Below, piece by piece: positions 26,370 through 33,722 of a stretch of 64,000 nucleotides of DNA. The notes beneath the pieces were generated by a model. It was not told the origin of the DNA and searched no databases. It worked only from the letters and a program-made list of their open reading frames with translations. The translations under genes and the position numbers were made by a program. Positions within the stretch are counted from its first letter, which is position 1; each line of letters starts with the position of its first letter. This DNA is from Planctomycetota bacterium (GTDB lineage Bacteria > Planctomycetota > Planctomycetia > Planctomycetales > Planctomycetaceae), in the NCBI GenBank assembly GCA_027623235.1, contig JAQBVJ010000017.1:1-64000 (forward strand), in the 5' to 3' direction.

Positions 26370-26858
26370 ATGTCAGACGGATTTCTGGGTTACCGCACGT
26401 CGTTCATGCTGGACGCCGTTGTCTGCGCACTGGTGCTGGTCGTGCCGGCGATCATTTTCAGCATCTACCTCGTGAAGGTGAAGAAGAATTACGTCGCCCA
26501 TCGCAACCTGCAGATCGGGCTCGCCGTTGTGCTGCTCTTTGCGGTGACGGCCTTTGAAATCGACATCCAGCAGATCCAGGGCGGCTGGGAAAAAGTCGTC
26601 GCCAAACGCGAAGTGAAGCTCACCGCCGATCAACTTGAGACGGCCCGGCACGTGTTGTGGGTCCATCTGGTCTTTGCGGTTTCCAGCCCGCTGCTATGGC
26701 TGGTCACGATCGTGCTGGCCGTGAAGCGAATGCCCAGACCGCCCGGCCCGTGCGAGCACAGCGAGCTCCACAAGAAGCTCGGCTGGGCCTCGACGATCGA
26801 CCTCGTTCTGACGGCGGTGACCGGGCTGTGGTTTTACTACGTCGGCTTCGTGCGGTGA
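26370..26858 (+). CDS. DUF420-family membrane protein
   Basis: A 162-residue protein with four predicted membrane helices (VVCALVLVVPAIIFSIYLV, IGLAVVLLFAVTAFEI, HVLWVHLVFAVSSPLLWLVTIVL, LGWASTIDLVLTAVTGLWFYYVG). The HRNLQIGLAV and HSELHKKLGW motifs and the conserved histidines near helix ends match the DUF420 (YozB-like) family, members of which often sit near cytochrome oxidase genes, although none is here. Function is unknown; a role in haem or copper handling has been suggested for relatives. Confidence 0.75.
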   Translation: MSDGFLGYRTSFMLDAVVCALVLVVPAIIFSIYLVKVKKNYVAHRNLQIGLAVVLLFAVTAFEIDIQQIQGGWEKVVAKREVKLTADQLETARHVLWVHLVFAVSSPLLWLVTIVLAVKRMPRPPGPCEHSELHKKLGWASTIDLVLTAVTGLWFYYVGFVR

Positions 26859-27027
26859 GCTCTGCCGTCGGCAGAGACTTTCAACTGACCCGAAGAGGCT
26901 GCGATTTTTCAGCAGGTCGCAAGGCGTAATCTCAAGAAAAGAGGCTCAACTTCCTCAAACTGGATTCGCGCACCGTTTGGCGTTATGACCGAACGGTTGT
27001 CTGACTCCTCGACTTGATTTGCTCCTC

Positions 27028-27930
27028 ATGCCCGAAGCCGTTCCCATCACTGACCCGACTGCTCTGGCGAAATTCGGCCGGCTGGAGGTCGTCGCGAAAC
27101 TGCTGGTCGAGGGTGACATCATCGGGCAGCACAAAAGCCCGTTCAAAGGGGCGAGCGTCGAGTTCGTCGAGCATCGCGACTACTACCCCGGCGACGAGAT
27201 TCGCCACATCGACTGGCGGGCCTTCGGCAAAACCGGCAAGTACTACGTCAAAGAATTTGAAGACGAGACCAACCTGCGCTGCTGCCTGATGGTCGACCTG
27301 TCCGGCAGCATGGCGTACGGGCAGAGCACTCTGCCGAAGATCGACTACGCACGACAACTGGCCGCCGCGTTCGGCTATCTGCTGACGGCTCAGCGGGACG
27401 CCGTCGGCTTGATCACGTTCGACACGAAAGTCCGCGAGCAGCTTCAGCCTGGCACCAGCCCGCAGAACTTTCGCAAACTGATCGCCGCTTTGCACTCCGG
27501 TGAGCCCGGCGACGAAACAAGCATTGCCGAGGTCATCAACCGAGTCGTGCCGACATTCAAACGCCGCTCACTGGTTGTCCTGATCAGTGACTGCTTCGAC
27601 GATGTCGAAGCGCTGTGCGAGTCGCTCAAACGTCTTCGTCATGCGCGGCACGAGGTGATCCTCATGCAGGTTGTCGCGCCGGAAGAAAAGGATTTCCCCT
27701 TCCAGAGCCCGACGCAGTTCCGCAGCCTGGAGCGCAAACAGCGACTGCTCGTCGACCCGCATCGGCTCAGGAAAATCTATCTCCAGCAGTTCGCGGCGTT
27801 TCAGGAAGAACTCTCCCGCCGCTGCGGAGGCATGGGTGTTGACCTCGTGCAGATGACGACCGCCGATCCGTATCAGAAAGCGCTGGGAGCGTTTCTCGAC
27901 TCGCGATCCCGCAGCCGCAAGAAACGCTGA
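27028..27930 (+). CDS. DUF58-domain protein with von Willebrand A-like fold
   Basis: A 300-residue DUF58 protein. The DUF58 signature EFVEHRDYYPGDEIRHIDWRAFGK lies near residues 43-66, followed by the MIDAS-like DLSGSMAYG, and then a vWA-type fold (RQLAAAFGYLLTAQRDAVGLITFDT; SLVVLISDCFDD). DUF58 proteins are usually encoded next to a MoxR AAA+ ATPase and together act in protein or complex maturation; no MoxR gene is in this window. ATG 27028 is preferred to the TTG at 27019. The stop lies 20 nt from the convergent flavin-type gene. Confidence 0.88.
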   Translation: MPEAVPITDPTALAKFGRLEVVAKLLVEGDIIGQHKSPFKGASVEFVEHRDYYPGDEIRHIDWRAFGKTGKYYVKEFEDETNLRCCLMVDLSGSMAYGQSTLPKIDYARQLAAAFGYLLTAQRDAVGLITFDTKVREQLQPGTSPQNFRKLIAALHSGEPGDETSIAEVINRVVPTFKRRSLVVLISDCFDDVEALCESLKRLRHARHEVILMQVVAPEEKDFPFQSPTQFRSLERKQRLLVDPHRLRKIYLQQFAAFQEELSRRCGGMGVDLVQMTTADPYQKALGAFLDSRSRSRKKR

Positions 27931-27950
27931 GCCGGCGTTGGATCACGCAG

Positions 27951-28400
27951 TCACGATGGAAGTGGCACGTCGTGATACTCGAGTGCCCACTCCCGCATGA
28001 AGCGAACCTGTTTTGGCCGGATGCAGTACACAATGAGCTGTGGGTTATCGACGCTGCCCAGGTACTGCCTCATCAGTGGATTGGCATCCCAGATTTCCTG
28101 AAGCAGAGATCGGTCGTCGACGATCTCGGCCACACCCGTGATTCTGACCTGGTCGTGGCCCTCATCGAGATAACACAGCTCAACGTTCGGGTTGGCTTCG
28201 ATCTCCGCCGTCTTGTGGTAGCTCCGCAGGTTGGCAACGTAGACCGTAAACCCGTCGGTCCGGACAGGCGACACCGGCCTGACTCGCGGTTGGTCGCCAT
28301 CGATCGAGGCGAGATACGGAAAGCGGTCTTTACGAATGACATCGGAGGCGAGCTCGGGAAGCTTCGCCAGGTCAATCGGCTCGGGGGCGGGTCGATTCAT
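27951..28400 (-). CDS. pyridoxamine 5'-phosphate oxidase-like FMN-binding split barrel protein
   Basis: A 149-residue split beta-barrel protein of the PNPOx-like superfamily. RFPYLASIDGDQPRVRPVSPV at the start, FTVYVANLRSYHKTAEIEANPNVELCYLD in the centre and ITGVAEIVDD later are the usual strands lining the FMN (or F420) pocket. Such proteins reduce or oxidise small molecules or simply bind flavin/haem; the substrate is unknown. The start ATG at 28400 is the only good one. Convergent with the DUF58 gene. Confidence 0.82.
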   Translation of the reverse strand: MNRPAPEPIDLAKLPELASDVIRKDRFPYLASIDGDQPRVRPVSPVRTDGFTVYVANLRSYHKTAEIEANPNVELCYLDEGHDQVRITGVAEIVDDRSLLQEIWDANPLMRQYLGSVDNPQLIVYCIRPKQVRFMREWALEYHDVPLPS

Positions 28401-28486
28401 GGTTGAGTCCGTTTCGAAAAATGATCGCGGCCGGATCCTAATTCATTGAGGCTCAACATTTGAGTTCGTCCCCTCTGACCGCGCAT

Positions 28487-28512
28487 GAAAAAGCCCGACA
28501 GTTGCCGGGCTG
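28487..28512 (-). terminator. rho-independent terminator of 59-residue gene
   Basis: Read on the reverse strand, AGCCCGGCAACTGTCGGGCT (8-bp stem allowing one mismatch) is followed by five T residues (28488-28492). It stands 20 nt beyond the stop of the small reverse-strand gene at 28533-28712, supporting that gene as a separate transcript. Confidence 0.8.
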
Positions 28513-28532
28513 ATTGTGATTCGAGGCAGGAC

Positions 28533-28712
28533 TCAAACGGTCTCGGTATCCCGGCGCCGCATCTCATCGAGAATGATGGGATGCCACTTGCGGTTTCGTT
28601 CTTCGGGCGAGTGATAGTTGAGCCGTGCCCAGGTACGGAGTCGGACTTCTTCAATGACGTCGACAAGACCGGTGGTGTCAATGTACTCGTCGAACGGACC
28701 GTGGCTGCTCAT
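28533..28712 (-). CDS. 59-residue conserved-looking small protein
   Basis: A short reverse-strand gene, ATG at 28712 and TGA at 28535, encoding MSSHGPFDEYIDTTGLVDVI, then a helix EEVRLRTWARLNYHSPEERN and RKWHPIILDEMRRRD. Its composition is that of a real soluble protein (balanced acidic/basic residues, few Ser/Arg runs). It is followed by a strong terminator and sits between a gene on the same strand and a spacer. No known domain is recognised. The ribosome site (GGGAAT) is weak, so translation is not certain. It is easily missed because of its size. Confidence 0.7.
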   Translation of the reverse strand: MSSHGPFDEYIDTTGLVDVIEEVRLRTWARLNYHSPEERNRKWHPIILDEMRRRDTETV

Positions 28713-28892
28713 GTCGATTCCCGGGTCAATCGGTGGCCCCGGCAGCGGGATGCCGCAGGAGTCTCAAAGTGGCTTTTCGTATCGCGAGCCACCCTACCCG
28801 GATTCGATGAAGAATCTCAAGCAAACACCGGCATGAGGATGCCGTTTCAACTGAACTGCGTGACTAATCCGTAAAATCGGAAACATTACCAG

Positions 28893-30500
28893 TCATTCAT
28901 CCTTGGCTCCGCCGAGCGTCACGCTGATCTTGTACTTGTTCTGCAGATGCGCGTGAGCCGTGCTGGCGTAACCGCTCTTCGGGAACCGCTTGCAGACCTG
29001 TTGAAACGCCTGAATGGCCTGCTCTTTGCTTTCGGCTTCTTCCTGGGTGTAACCGATCTGCAGGATGGCCCACGGGGCGAGGCTTTCGGAGCCGCCCTGG
29101 ATCTGGACGTACAGGATCACGGCCTCTTTGTAGTTCTTGAGTCTCCGCTGGCAATCGGCCATCTGCTGGTAATTCGACGGAAAATTGTTGCACTGCTTGT
29201 ACCAGGCGACCGCTTCTTTGTAGTTGCCCGAGTCGCGGTGAGTATTGGCCATTTCCCACAGCCACTTATCGGTATTATCAACATCCGATTTGAGCAGCTC
29301 GGTGTAGACGGCAATGGCCAGGGGATACTTCCGCGCCTCACGATGCGTCATCGCGATTTCGCCATTCCAGCGAGCCTGATTCTCAGAGTCAGCGGAAACG
29401 TTCGCCAGATACGCCGCGGCCGCTTCGTCGTAGCGTCTCTGCTGGCGGAAGCTGTAGGCGACCTGATTTTGACCTTCGACCTTGTCTAAATACTTGCGGA
29501 ATTCGGCGCGAGCTTCGTCGTACTTGTCCTGCGTCTTCAACCAGTTGGCCAGGCGGCCGAACAAATCGTCGCTGGCTCCAAACTGCTTCTGAATCAGAGA
29601 GTACGTCTCCACGACTTTCGTTGGCCGTCGAGAGGCGGCGTGTACGTCGGCAATCAGAAACCAGGTATTTCGTGCGGCGGTTTTTTCTTCTTCCGTGGTG
29701 CCGGTCGGGACTTTTTCGCGAATCCACGCAGCGGCCTGGTCGGCGGTTTTTTCGCCCTGAGCCTTCGTCTCAGCGACTGCGGTGAGGTTGATAATCGGCT
29801 GGCGAGCGTACGCAGAAACCTGCACCGGGGCTCCTTCCAGGTAGGTTGTTTCGAGAGCCTTTGCTCCTTCACCGAACGCGTCATTCGTGAAGCAGTAAAC
29901 CGCGAGGTTGCGGGAAGCGGCCTGACAGATGGCCGCTGACTCGCGAGTTCGTTCGACGTCGAAAGTGAGCTTTCGCCACGCGGCAACCTGGGCCGCTTCG
30001 TCTTTCGTGATCGATGCGAGGTCCGCCATATCGGACAGCGAATACGCGGCGACCAGATGCTTCGGATGGTTTTTCAGGACGTCCTGGTAGGCTTTCTTTG
30101 CCTTCCGGGTCTCACCGTTCTCCTTATAACACTGGCCGATGTAATACGCGGCGGCTGTCGCTTCAGGGGACTCGGGCCAGTAATCGATGACCGATTGAAA
30201 ACCGTCACTGACCGCCGTGTTGAGCTTCCTCAAATGAACGAGGCAGAGGCTCCACTTGAGCTGCGAATACGGGGCTCCCTCGCTGCTTTCGTAAAGGGTG
30301 AGGAATTTTTCGTACTCAGAGAGCGCGACCTTGTAGTCCTTTTCGCGATAAAATTTTTCGGCAATGTTGAGCTGGTATCGCTCGACTTCGCGTAGCTTGG
30401 CCCACCGTTCGAGTGACATTTCTTCGAGGCTTGCCGCCTGAGTGTCCGCTGCGAGGCCCAGAACGAAGGTCGCGATCAAAGTCAGCAGAGTCGTCCTCAT
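28893..30500 (-). CDS. periplasmic tetratricopeptide-repeat protein
   Basis: A 535-residue exported protein: signal peptide (LTLIATFVLGLAADTQA) and then a long array of TPR-like helix pairs from about residue 35 to the end (AEKFYREKDYKVALSEYEKFL, GQCYKENGETRKAKKAYQDVL, EYRKYLDKVEG-like, ANTHRDSGNYKEAVAWYKQC, EQAIQAFQQVCKRFPKSGYA). TPR proteins bind peptides and act as scaffolds. It is the last gene of the reverse-strand ExbD-ExbD-membrane protein-DUF4159 set, 29 nt after DUF4159, so it probably helps assemble or regulate that envelope complex. The ATG at 30500 gives the signal peptide; an upstream alternative adds eight residues. Confidence 0.85.
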   Translation of the reverse strand: MRTTLLTLIATFVLGLAADTQAASLEEMSLERWAKLREVERYQLNIAEKFYREKDYKVALSEYEKFLTLYESSEGAPYSQLKWSLCLVHLRKLNTAVSDGFQSVIDYWPESPEATAAAYYIGQCYKENGETRKAKKAYQDVLKNHPKHLVAAYSLSDMADLASITKDEAAQVAAWRKLTFDVERTRESAAICQAASRNLAVYCFTNDAFGEGAKALETTYLEGAPVQVSAYARQPIINLTAVAETKAQGEKTADQAAAWIREKVPTGTTEEEKTAARNTWFLIADVHAASRRPTKVVETYSLIQKQFGASDDLFGRLANWLKTQDKYDEARAEFRKYLDKVEGQNQVAYSFRQQRRYDEAAAAYLANVSADSENQARWNGEIAMTHREARKYPLAIAVYTELLKSDVDNTDKWLWEMANTHRDSGNYKEAVAWYKQCNNFPSNYQQMADCQRRLKNYKEAVILYVQIQGGSESLAPWAILQIGYTQEEAESKEQAIQAFQQVCKRFPKSGYASTAHAHLQNKYKISVTLGGAKDE

Positions 30501-30529
30501 TTTGATTTCTCCCGCCGGACACATGCCGG

Positions 30530-31984
30530 CTACTCTTTTTCCCGTTGAGCCTCACGCCACATGGCGTGCTCGTTGTAGGCGTAGTTGATGATGTTGGCCC
30601 CGAGGGCGTAGCAGGCCTGCCAGATTTCGGCGTCGATGCCCGCGTGCCCGTTGGCCCAGGCGTCGCCGATGTCTCCCGGATGGTAGTAGCAGACCCAGCG
30701 GCCATCGACTTTCCACCCCATCGGCCGGTCGCCTCCGTGTGGGACCACGTACGGAAAGAAGTTGAGCGGAACCGGGATGCGGTGGATCGGGTCGTCGAGC
30801 GAAATCGGAACCGGCCGAATTTCCGGCAGCACCTTGGTCATCATGGCAAAAAACTGGTTATGCCAGCCTCGCGAACCGCCGTTGTCTGCGAAAATCATTC
30901 CATGCTTTTCAAGCAGGTACTCACGCAGGATCCGGGTTTCCGAAGTGGAGAGCGTGATGTTTTTCTGACCGGTCATGTAGACCATCGGCGGCGCGGCAAT
31001 CCGGTCAAAGCGTTTCAATTGAGCGACCGTGCGTGATTCGGTTTTCTTCTCGAATTTGTGACCCGGCATAAATGACGGGAGTTCGATCAGCAGGTTCTCG
31101 TCGTCGCCGGGGCCGTAGCCCTGGTTCCAGTCTCCACCCTGATATTCGAGACGGATGAAGCGAATCTTGACGTTGCGTTTTCCGCCATAGCCCGCGCCTT
31201 GCCCCTTGCCGTACCCGACGGTGTAGGCATGCTTGGTGATTTCTTCGAGCTGCAGTTTGATTTCGTCGAGCGGCGGCACCTCAAAGAGGATCGCGCTGAA
31301 CGGGTTCACGACGAATTTCTTGCGGATGATTTTCTGAATCTTGATCTGTTGAGCGATCGGTTTCTGCTCGCCTCCGCCGGCAGGTAGGTCGAAGACCTCG
31401 CTGCAGCCTCCCACATTGGACATGAAGTAAAACGCGAGAATAAACAGCACCGAGTAACTGCAGAACGCGCTGAGTGACTGGTTGAGTTTTTTCTGCCGGC
31501 CGTAGTACCGCGCGTCCGGGTCGAGCGGATTGAGGGTTGCCGGCACGTATTCGCCCGTGTCTTCTCCGGCGAGGCGGCGGATGCGGAATTGGCGGGCTCC
31601 CTGTTCCAGTCCCCACACGACCCAGCAGAGGCCGCCGATGTACGTGATCCCGGTGCCAAGCTGAGCCATCGAAACCCGCACGGTGTCCCAGCCAAACAGG
31701 TCGGCCAGAAAAACATCGAACTGCCACCAGGGGAAAAAGGCGATCGACGAAATCAGAAAGAAGCGGACCCGGCGGGCTTTGTAGTCAACCCACGCCTTGC
31801 TCCAGATGGCCAGGGTCACGGCCGCGGCCAGTCCAAACACGGCACTGTGAATCCACGCGGCAAACCGCTCTACGTGAAGAAACCTCAGCATCCCGGAGCC
31901 CAGCCAGTCGAAGACGCACAAAGTCCACACGACGACCAGCGTCGTCAGCAGAATCGTGCGTTTGTCTTTCAACCAGGCCGGCAT
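30530..31984 (-). CDS. DUF4159-domain membrane protein
   Basis: A 484-residue protein with four or five N-terminal membrane helices (ILLTTLVVVWTLCVFDWLG, AVFGLAAAVTLAIW, FFLISSIAFFPWWQ, YIGGLCWVVWGLE, FCSYSVLFILAFYFM) and a periplasmic C-terminal DUF4159 domain starting near residue 265. That domain has a Rossmann-like core (FIRLEYQGGDWNQ, APPMVYMTGQKNITLSTSETRIL, GMIFADNGG) similar to glutamine-amidotransferase-like folds without obvious catalytic residues. Usually found beside ExbB/ExbD and TPR genes in planctomycetes, where its function is unknown. The gene follows the small membrane protein by 9 nt. Confidence 0.85.
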   Translation of the reverse strand: MPAWLKDKRTILLTTLVVVWTLCVFDWLGSGMLRFLHVERFAAWIHSAVFGLAAAVTLAIWSKAWVDYKARRVRFFLISSIAFFPWWQFDVFLADLFGWDTVRVSMAQLGTGITYIGGLCWVVWGLEQGARQFRIRRLAGEDTGEYVPATLNPLDPDARYYGRQKKLNQSLSAFCSYSVLFILAFYFMSNVGGCSEVFDLPAGGGEQKPIAQQIKIQKIIRKKFVVNPFSAILFEVPPLDEIKLQLEEITKHAYTVGYGKGQGAGYGGKRNVKIRFIRLEYQGGDWNQGYGPGDDENLLIELPSFMPGHKFEKKTESRTVAQLKRFDRIAAPPMVYMTGQKNITLSTSETRILREYLLEKHGMIFADNGGSRGWHNQFFAMMTKVLPEIRPVPISLDDPIHRIPVPLNFFPYVVPHGGDRPMGWKVDGRWVCYYHPGDIGDAWANGHAGIDAEIWQACYALGANIINYAYNEHAMWREAQREKE

Positions 31985-31993
31985 GATGGTGCG

Positions 31994-32482
31994 TCAGTCT
32001 TTGAGTTCGAGCAGATTGTTCAGCGAGTTGTCGAGCGGGTCGACCGCCGCGTTGGCCGGTTTGACTTCGTCCTCGCCCATTGCCTTGATCGCGGCTGCGG
32101 GGTCCACTTGACCTGGTTTCGCTGCGGCTACCGTGCCCGTGCCCGTTGCGGGAGTCTCTGCCCCGCTGGTTGCCGGCGCCTGCGGCGCAGCGGCAGTCTC
32201 GACCGGCTTCTCGGGTTTTTCATCGGCGAAGGCCCAGGGAAGTACGGTCAAAGCGGCGATGAGGACAACGCAGCCGACGGTTGCCTGGACAACACCCCGG
32301 AAGAGCCCCGTCTCGGACACGATGCCGAGCACCTCCTGGGGGCTGCGACCTTTGAGGCCGGCGACGAATGCACGCAACTCATCCGCGGTCGCGGTGGAGT
32401 TGGCCTTCAGACGCTGGACGTCCCCTTTGAGTCCCTTGCCTGGCGTGATCTGTGGCTCGGCCTGTTCTCTGGTTTTTTCCAT
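31994..32482 (-). CDS. single-pass membrane protein of ExbD/DUF4159 operon
   Basis: A 162-residue protein with a soluble N-terminal half (residues 1-60, helical), one membrane helix (GVVQATVGCVVLIAALTVLPWAF) and an Ala/Pro/Thr-rich periplasmic tail that ends in a short helix (NSLNNLLELKD). No family name can be given. Its place between two ExbD genes and DUF4159 suggests a structural subunit of the same envelope complex. It is not an ExbB: that family has three helices and a much larger cytoplasmic domain. Confidence 0.75.
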   Translation of the reverse strand: MEKTREQAEPQITPGKGLKGDVQRLKANSTATADELRAFVAGLKGRSPQEVLGIVSETGLFRGVVQATVGCVVLIAALTVLPWAFADEKPEKPVETAAAPQAPATSGAETPATGTGTVAAAKPGQVDPAAAIKAMGEDEVKPANAAVDPLDNSLNNLLELKD

Positions 32483-32513
32483 GGGTGATCTCCGGTCTCT
32501 CTATTCGAAAGAA

Positions 32514-32918
32514 CTATTTCTTGTCTTCCTCAACGATGTGAACGAGCTCGCCGCCCGCTTCGCTGATGGACTCGATGACGGGTTCAAACGTTTGTGCCGT
32601 GACTTCGCGATGAACTTTCAAGAGCACGGTCCGGTCGCCGGCTGGCCGGCCGCCGAGCATTTCCTCAATCATGGCTGCGAGGCCCGGTTGTCCGGTCTCC
32701 TGCCCGTTCAGATAAACGTCGTTTTCATTATCGATGACGATGCTGACCAGCGAGTTCCCCGCACTTTCCAGGTTCTTCGCTTCGGCCGGAGTCCACTGCA
32801 GGTGGCTGTCGTCCTGAGCCTTCGCGAGGATCACGAAAAAGATCAGCAGATTAAACGCAATGTCCCCCATCGCCATGCTCGGCACTTCAGCTCGGGATGT
32901 CTTGCGTTTGATTTTCAT
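32514..32918 (-). CDS. exbD: ExbD/TolR-family protein (second copy)
   Basis: A 134-residue ExbD/TolR protein: short basic cytoplasmic N-terminus, a single membrane helix near residues 16-32 (MGDIAFNLLIFFVILAKA) and a periplasmic domain. At the helix start the conserved aspartate of ExbD (D18-type) is present as GDIAFNLLIF, the proton-accepting residue. These proteins pair with ExbB/TolQ to turn proton flow into mechanical work on TonB or TolA. It follows the first ExbD by 23 nt. Confidence 0.88.
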   Translation of the reverse strand: MKIKRKTSRAEVPSMAMGDIAFNLLIFFVILAKAQDDSHLQWTPAEAKNLESAGNSLVSIVIDNENDVYLNGQETGQPGLAAMIEEMLGGRPAGDRTVLLKVHREVTAQTFEPVIESISEAGGELVHIVEEDKK

Positions 32919-32941
32919 GATCTCAGCTTAGCTCGCGTCAA

Positions 32942-33370
32942 CTACGGGACGGTGACGGTCTGTTCTTCTTCCAGTTGCAGTGTGATGATGCCTCCCGCAT
33001 CTTCGATCTGACTGGTGATGGCAATCCAGTGAGCGTACTGGACATCGTCGCCGCTCTTGACGATGACGATTTTTTCTTCCTGAGTCCGTTTGGCGTCCAG
33101 CTTCACTTTGATCCTTGCGCTGAACTCCGGGATGCGGACGGCGTCTCCGTTGATCAGCACGGCGTTGCGTTTGAGCTCGACCTGAATGTTCTCGTCGTTT
33201 TTCTTCTCTTTGTTTTCCGTCTGCTCGGCGCGAGGAATCGTCTGCTTGCGTCCTGAGTCCGGCTGCACTGAAGCGCAGACCAGAAAGAACACGATCAGGT
33301 TGAACGCGATGTCGCCGGTGGCGCTCGCGGGTGGTTCAACCATCAGATTGTTTTTGCGGCGAAGTCTCAT
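32942..33370 (-). CDS. exbD: ExbD/TolR-family protein (first copy)
   Basis: A 142-residue ExbD/TolR protein with the same plan as its neighbour: N-terminal basic stretch RRKNN, then ASATGDIAFNLIVFFLVCASV (membrane helix carrying the essential aspartate) and a periplasmic domain with QVELKRNAVLINGDAVRI. ATG 33370 is preferred to a GTG four codons upstream because membrane helix spacing then matches the second copy. It is the first gene of the set; a divergent symporter starts about 350 nt away. No ExbB/TolQ gene adjoins it. Confidence 0.88.
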   Translation of the reverse strand: MRLRRKNNLMVEPPASATGDIAFNLIVFFLVCASVQPDSGRKQTIPRAEQTENKEKKNDENIQVELKRNAVLINGDAVRIPEFSARIKVKLDAKRTQEEKIVIVKSGDDVQYAHWIAITSQIEDAGGIITLQLEEEQTVTVP

Positions 33371-33722
33371 CGCGGAGGGCACGATCAGGCGGGGGAGTCA
33401 AGGACGGCAGCAGTGGGGGGCTGGAATCCGGGGCAAGTAGAACGGACGCCCACGTCCGTCTGGCCCGCGAAAATCAATCGGTCACTCAGACGAATGTGGG
33501 CATCCGTCCTACGGGCCAGTGCTCTGTTGCGGCAAGCCGCGTGCGAACGGCCAGTGTACCACGAATCCCCCGGCAACAGGCAACCCGCAAGGCACTTTGA
33601 GCTTGGTTGTGAGGCCTGATGAGAGGACCTATCCTCGCCGGTTCCGCCTGCAATTCTCTGCACGCGGCTTCCGGTTTTTGGAAAACAAATCCCGCTCCAA
33701 CGCGACACAGGGCCGGCAACTC
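33371..33722. other. divergent intergenic region with inverted repeat
   Basis: An imperfect inverted repeat pairs 33437-33462 (GTAGAACGGACGCCCACGTC onward) with 33487-33512 (CAGACGAATGTGGGCATCCG onward), mismatching at about five of 26 positions. It lies between the divergent ExbD operon and the symporter and may be one more dispersed element. No gene is supported here; promoters for both directions must lie in it. Confidence 0.6.

Noticed and set aside
28485-28874. Forward 129-codon open frame
   Set aside because: It starts inside the terminator hairpin and overlaps the reverse-strand 59-residue gene; residues show no domain.
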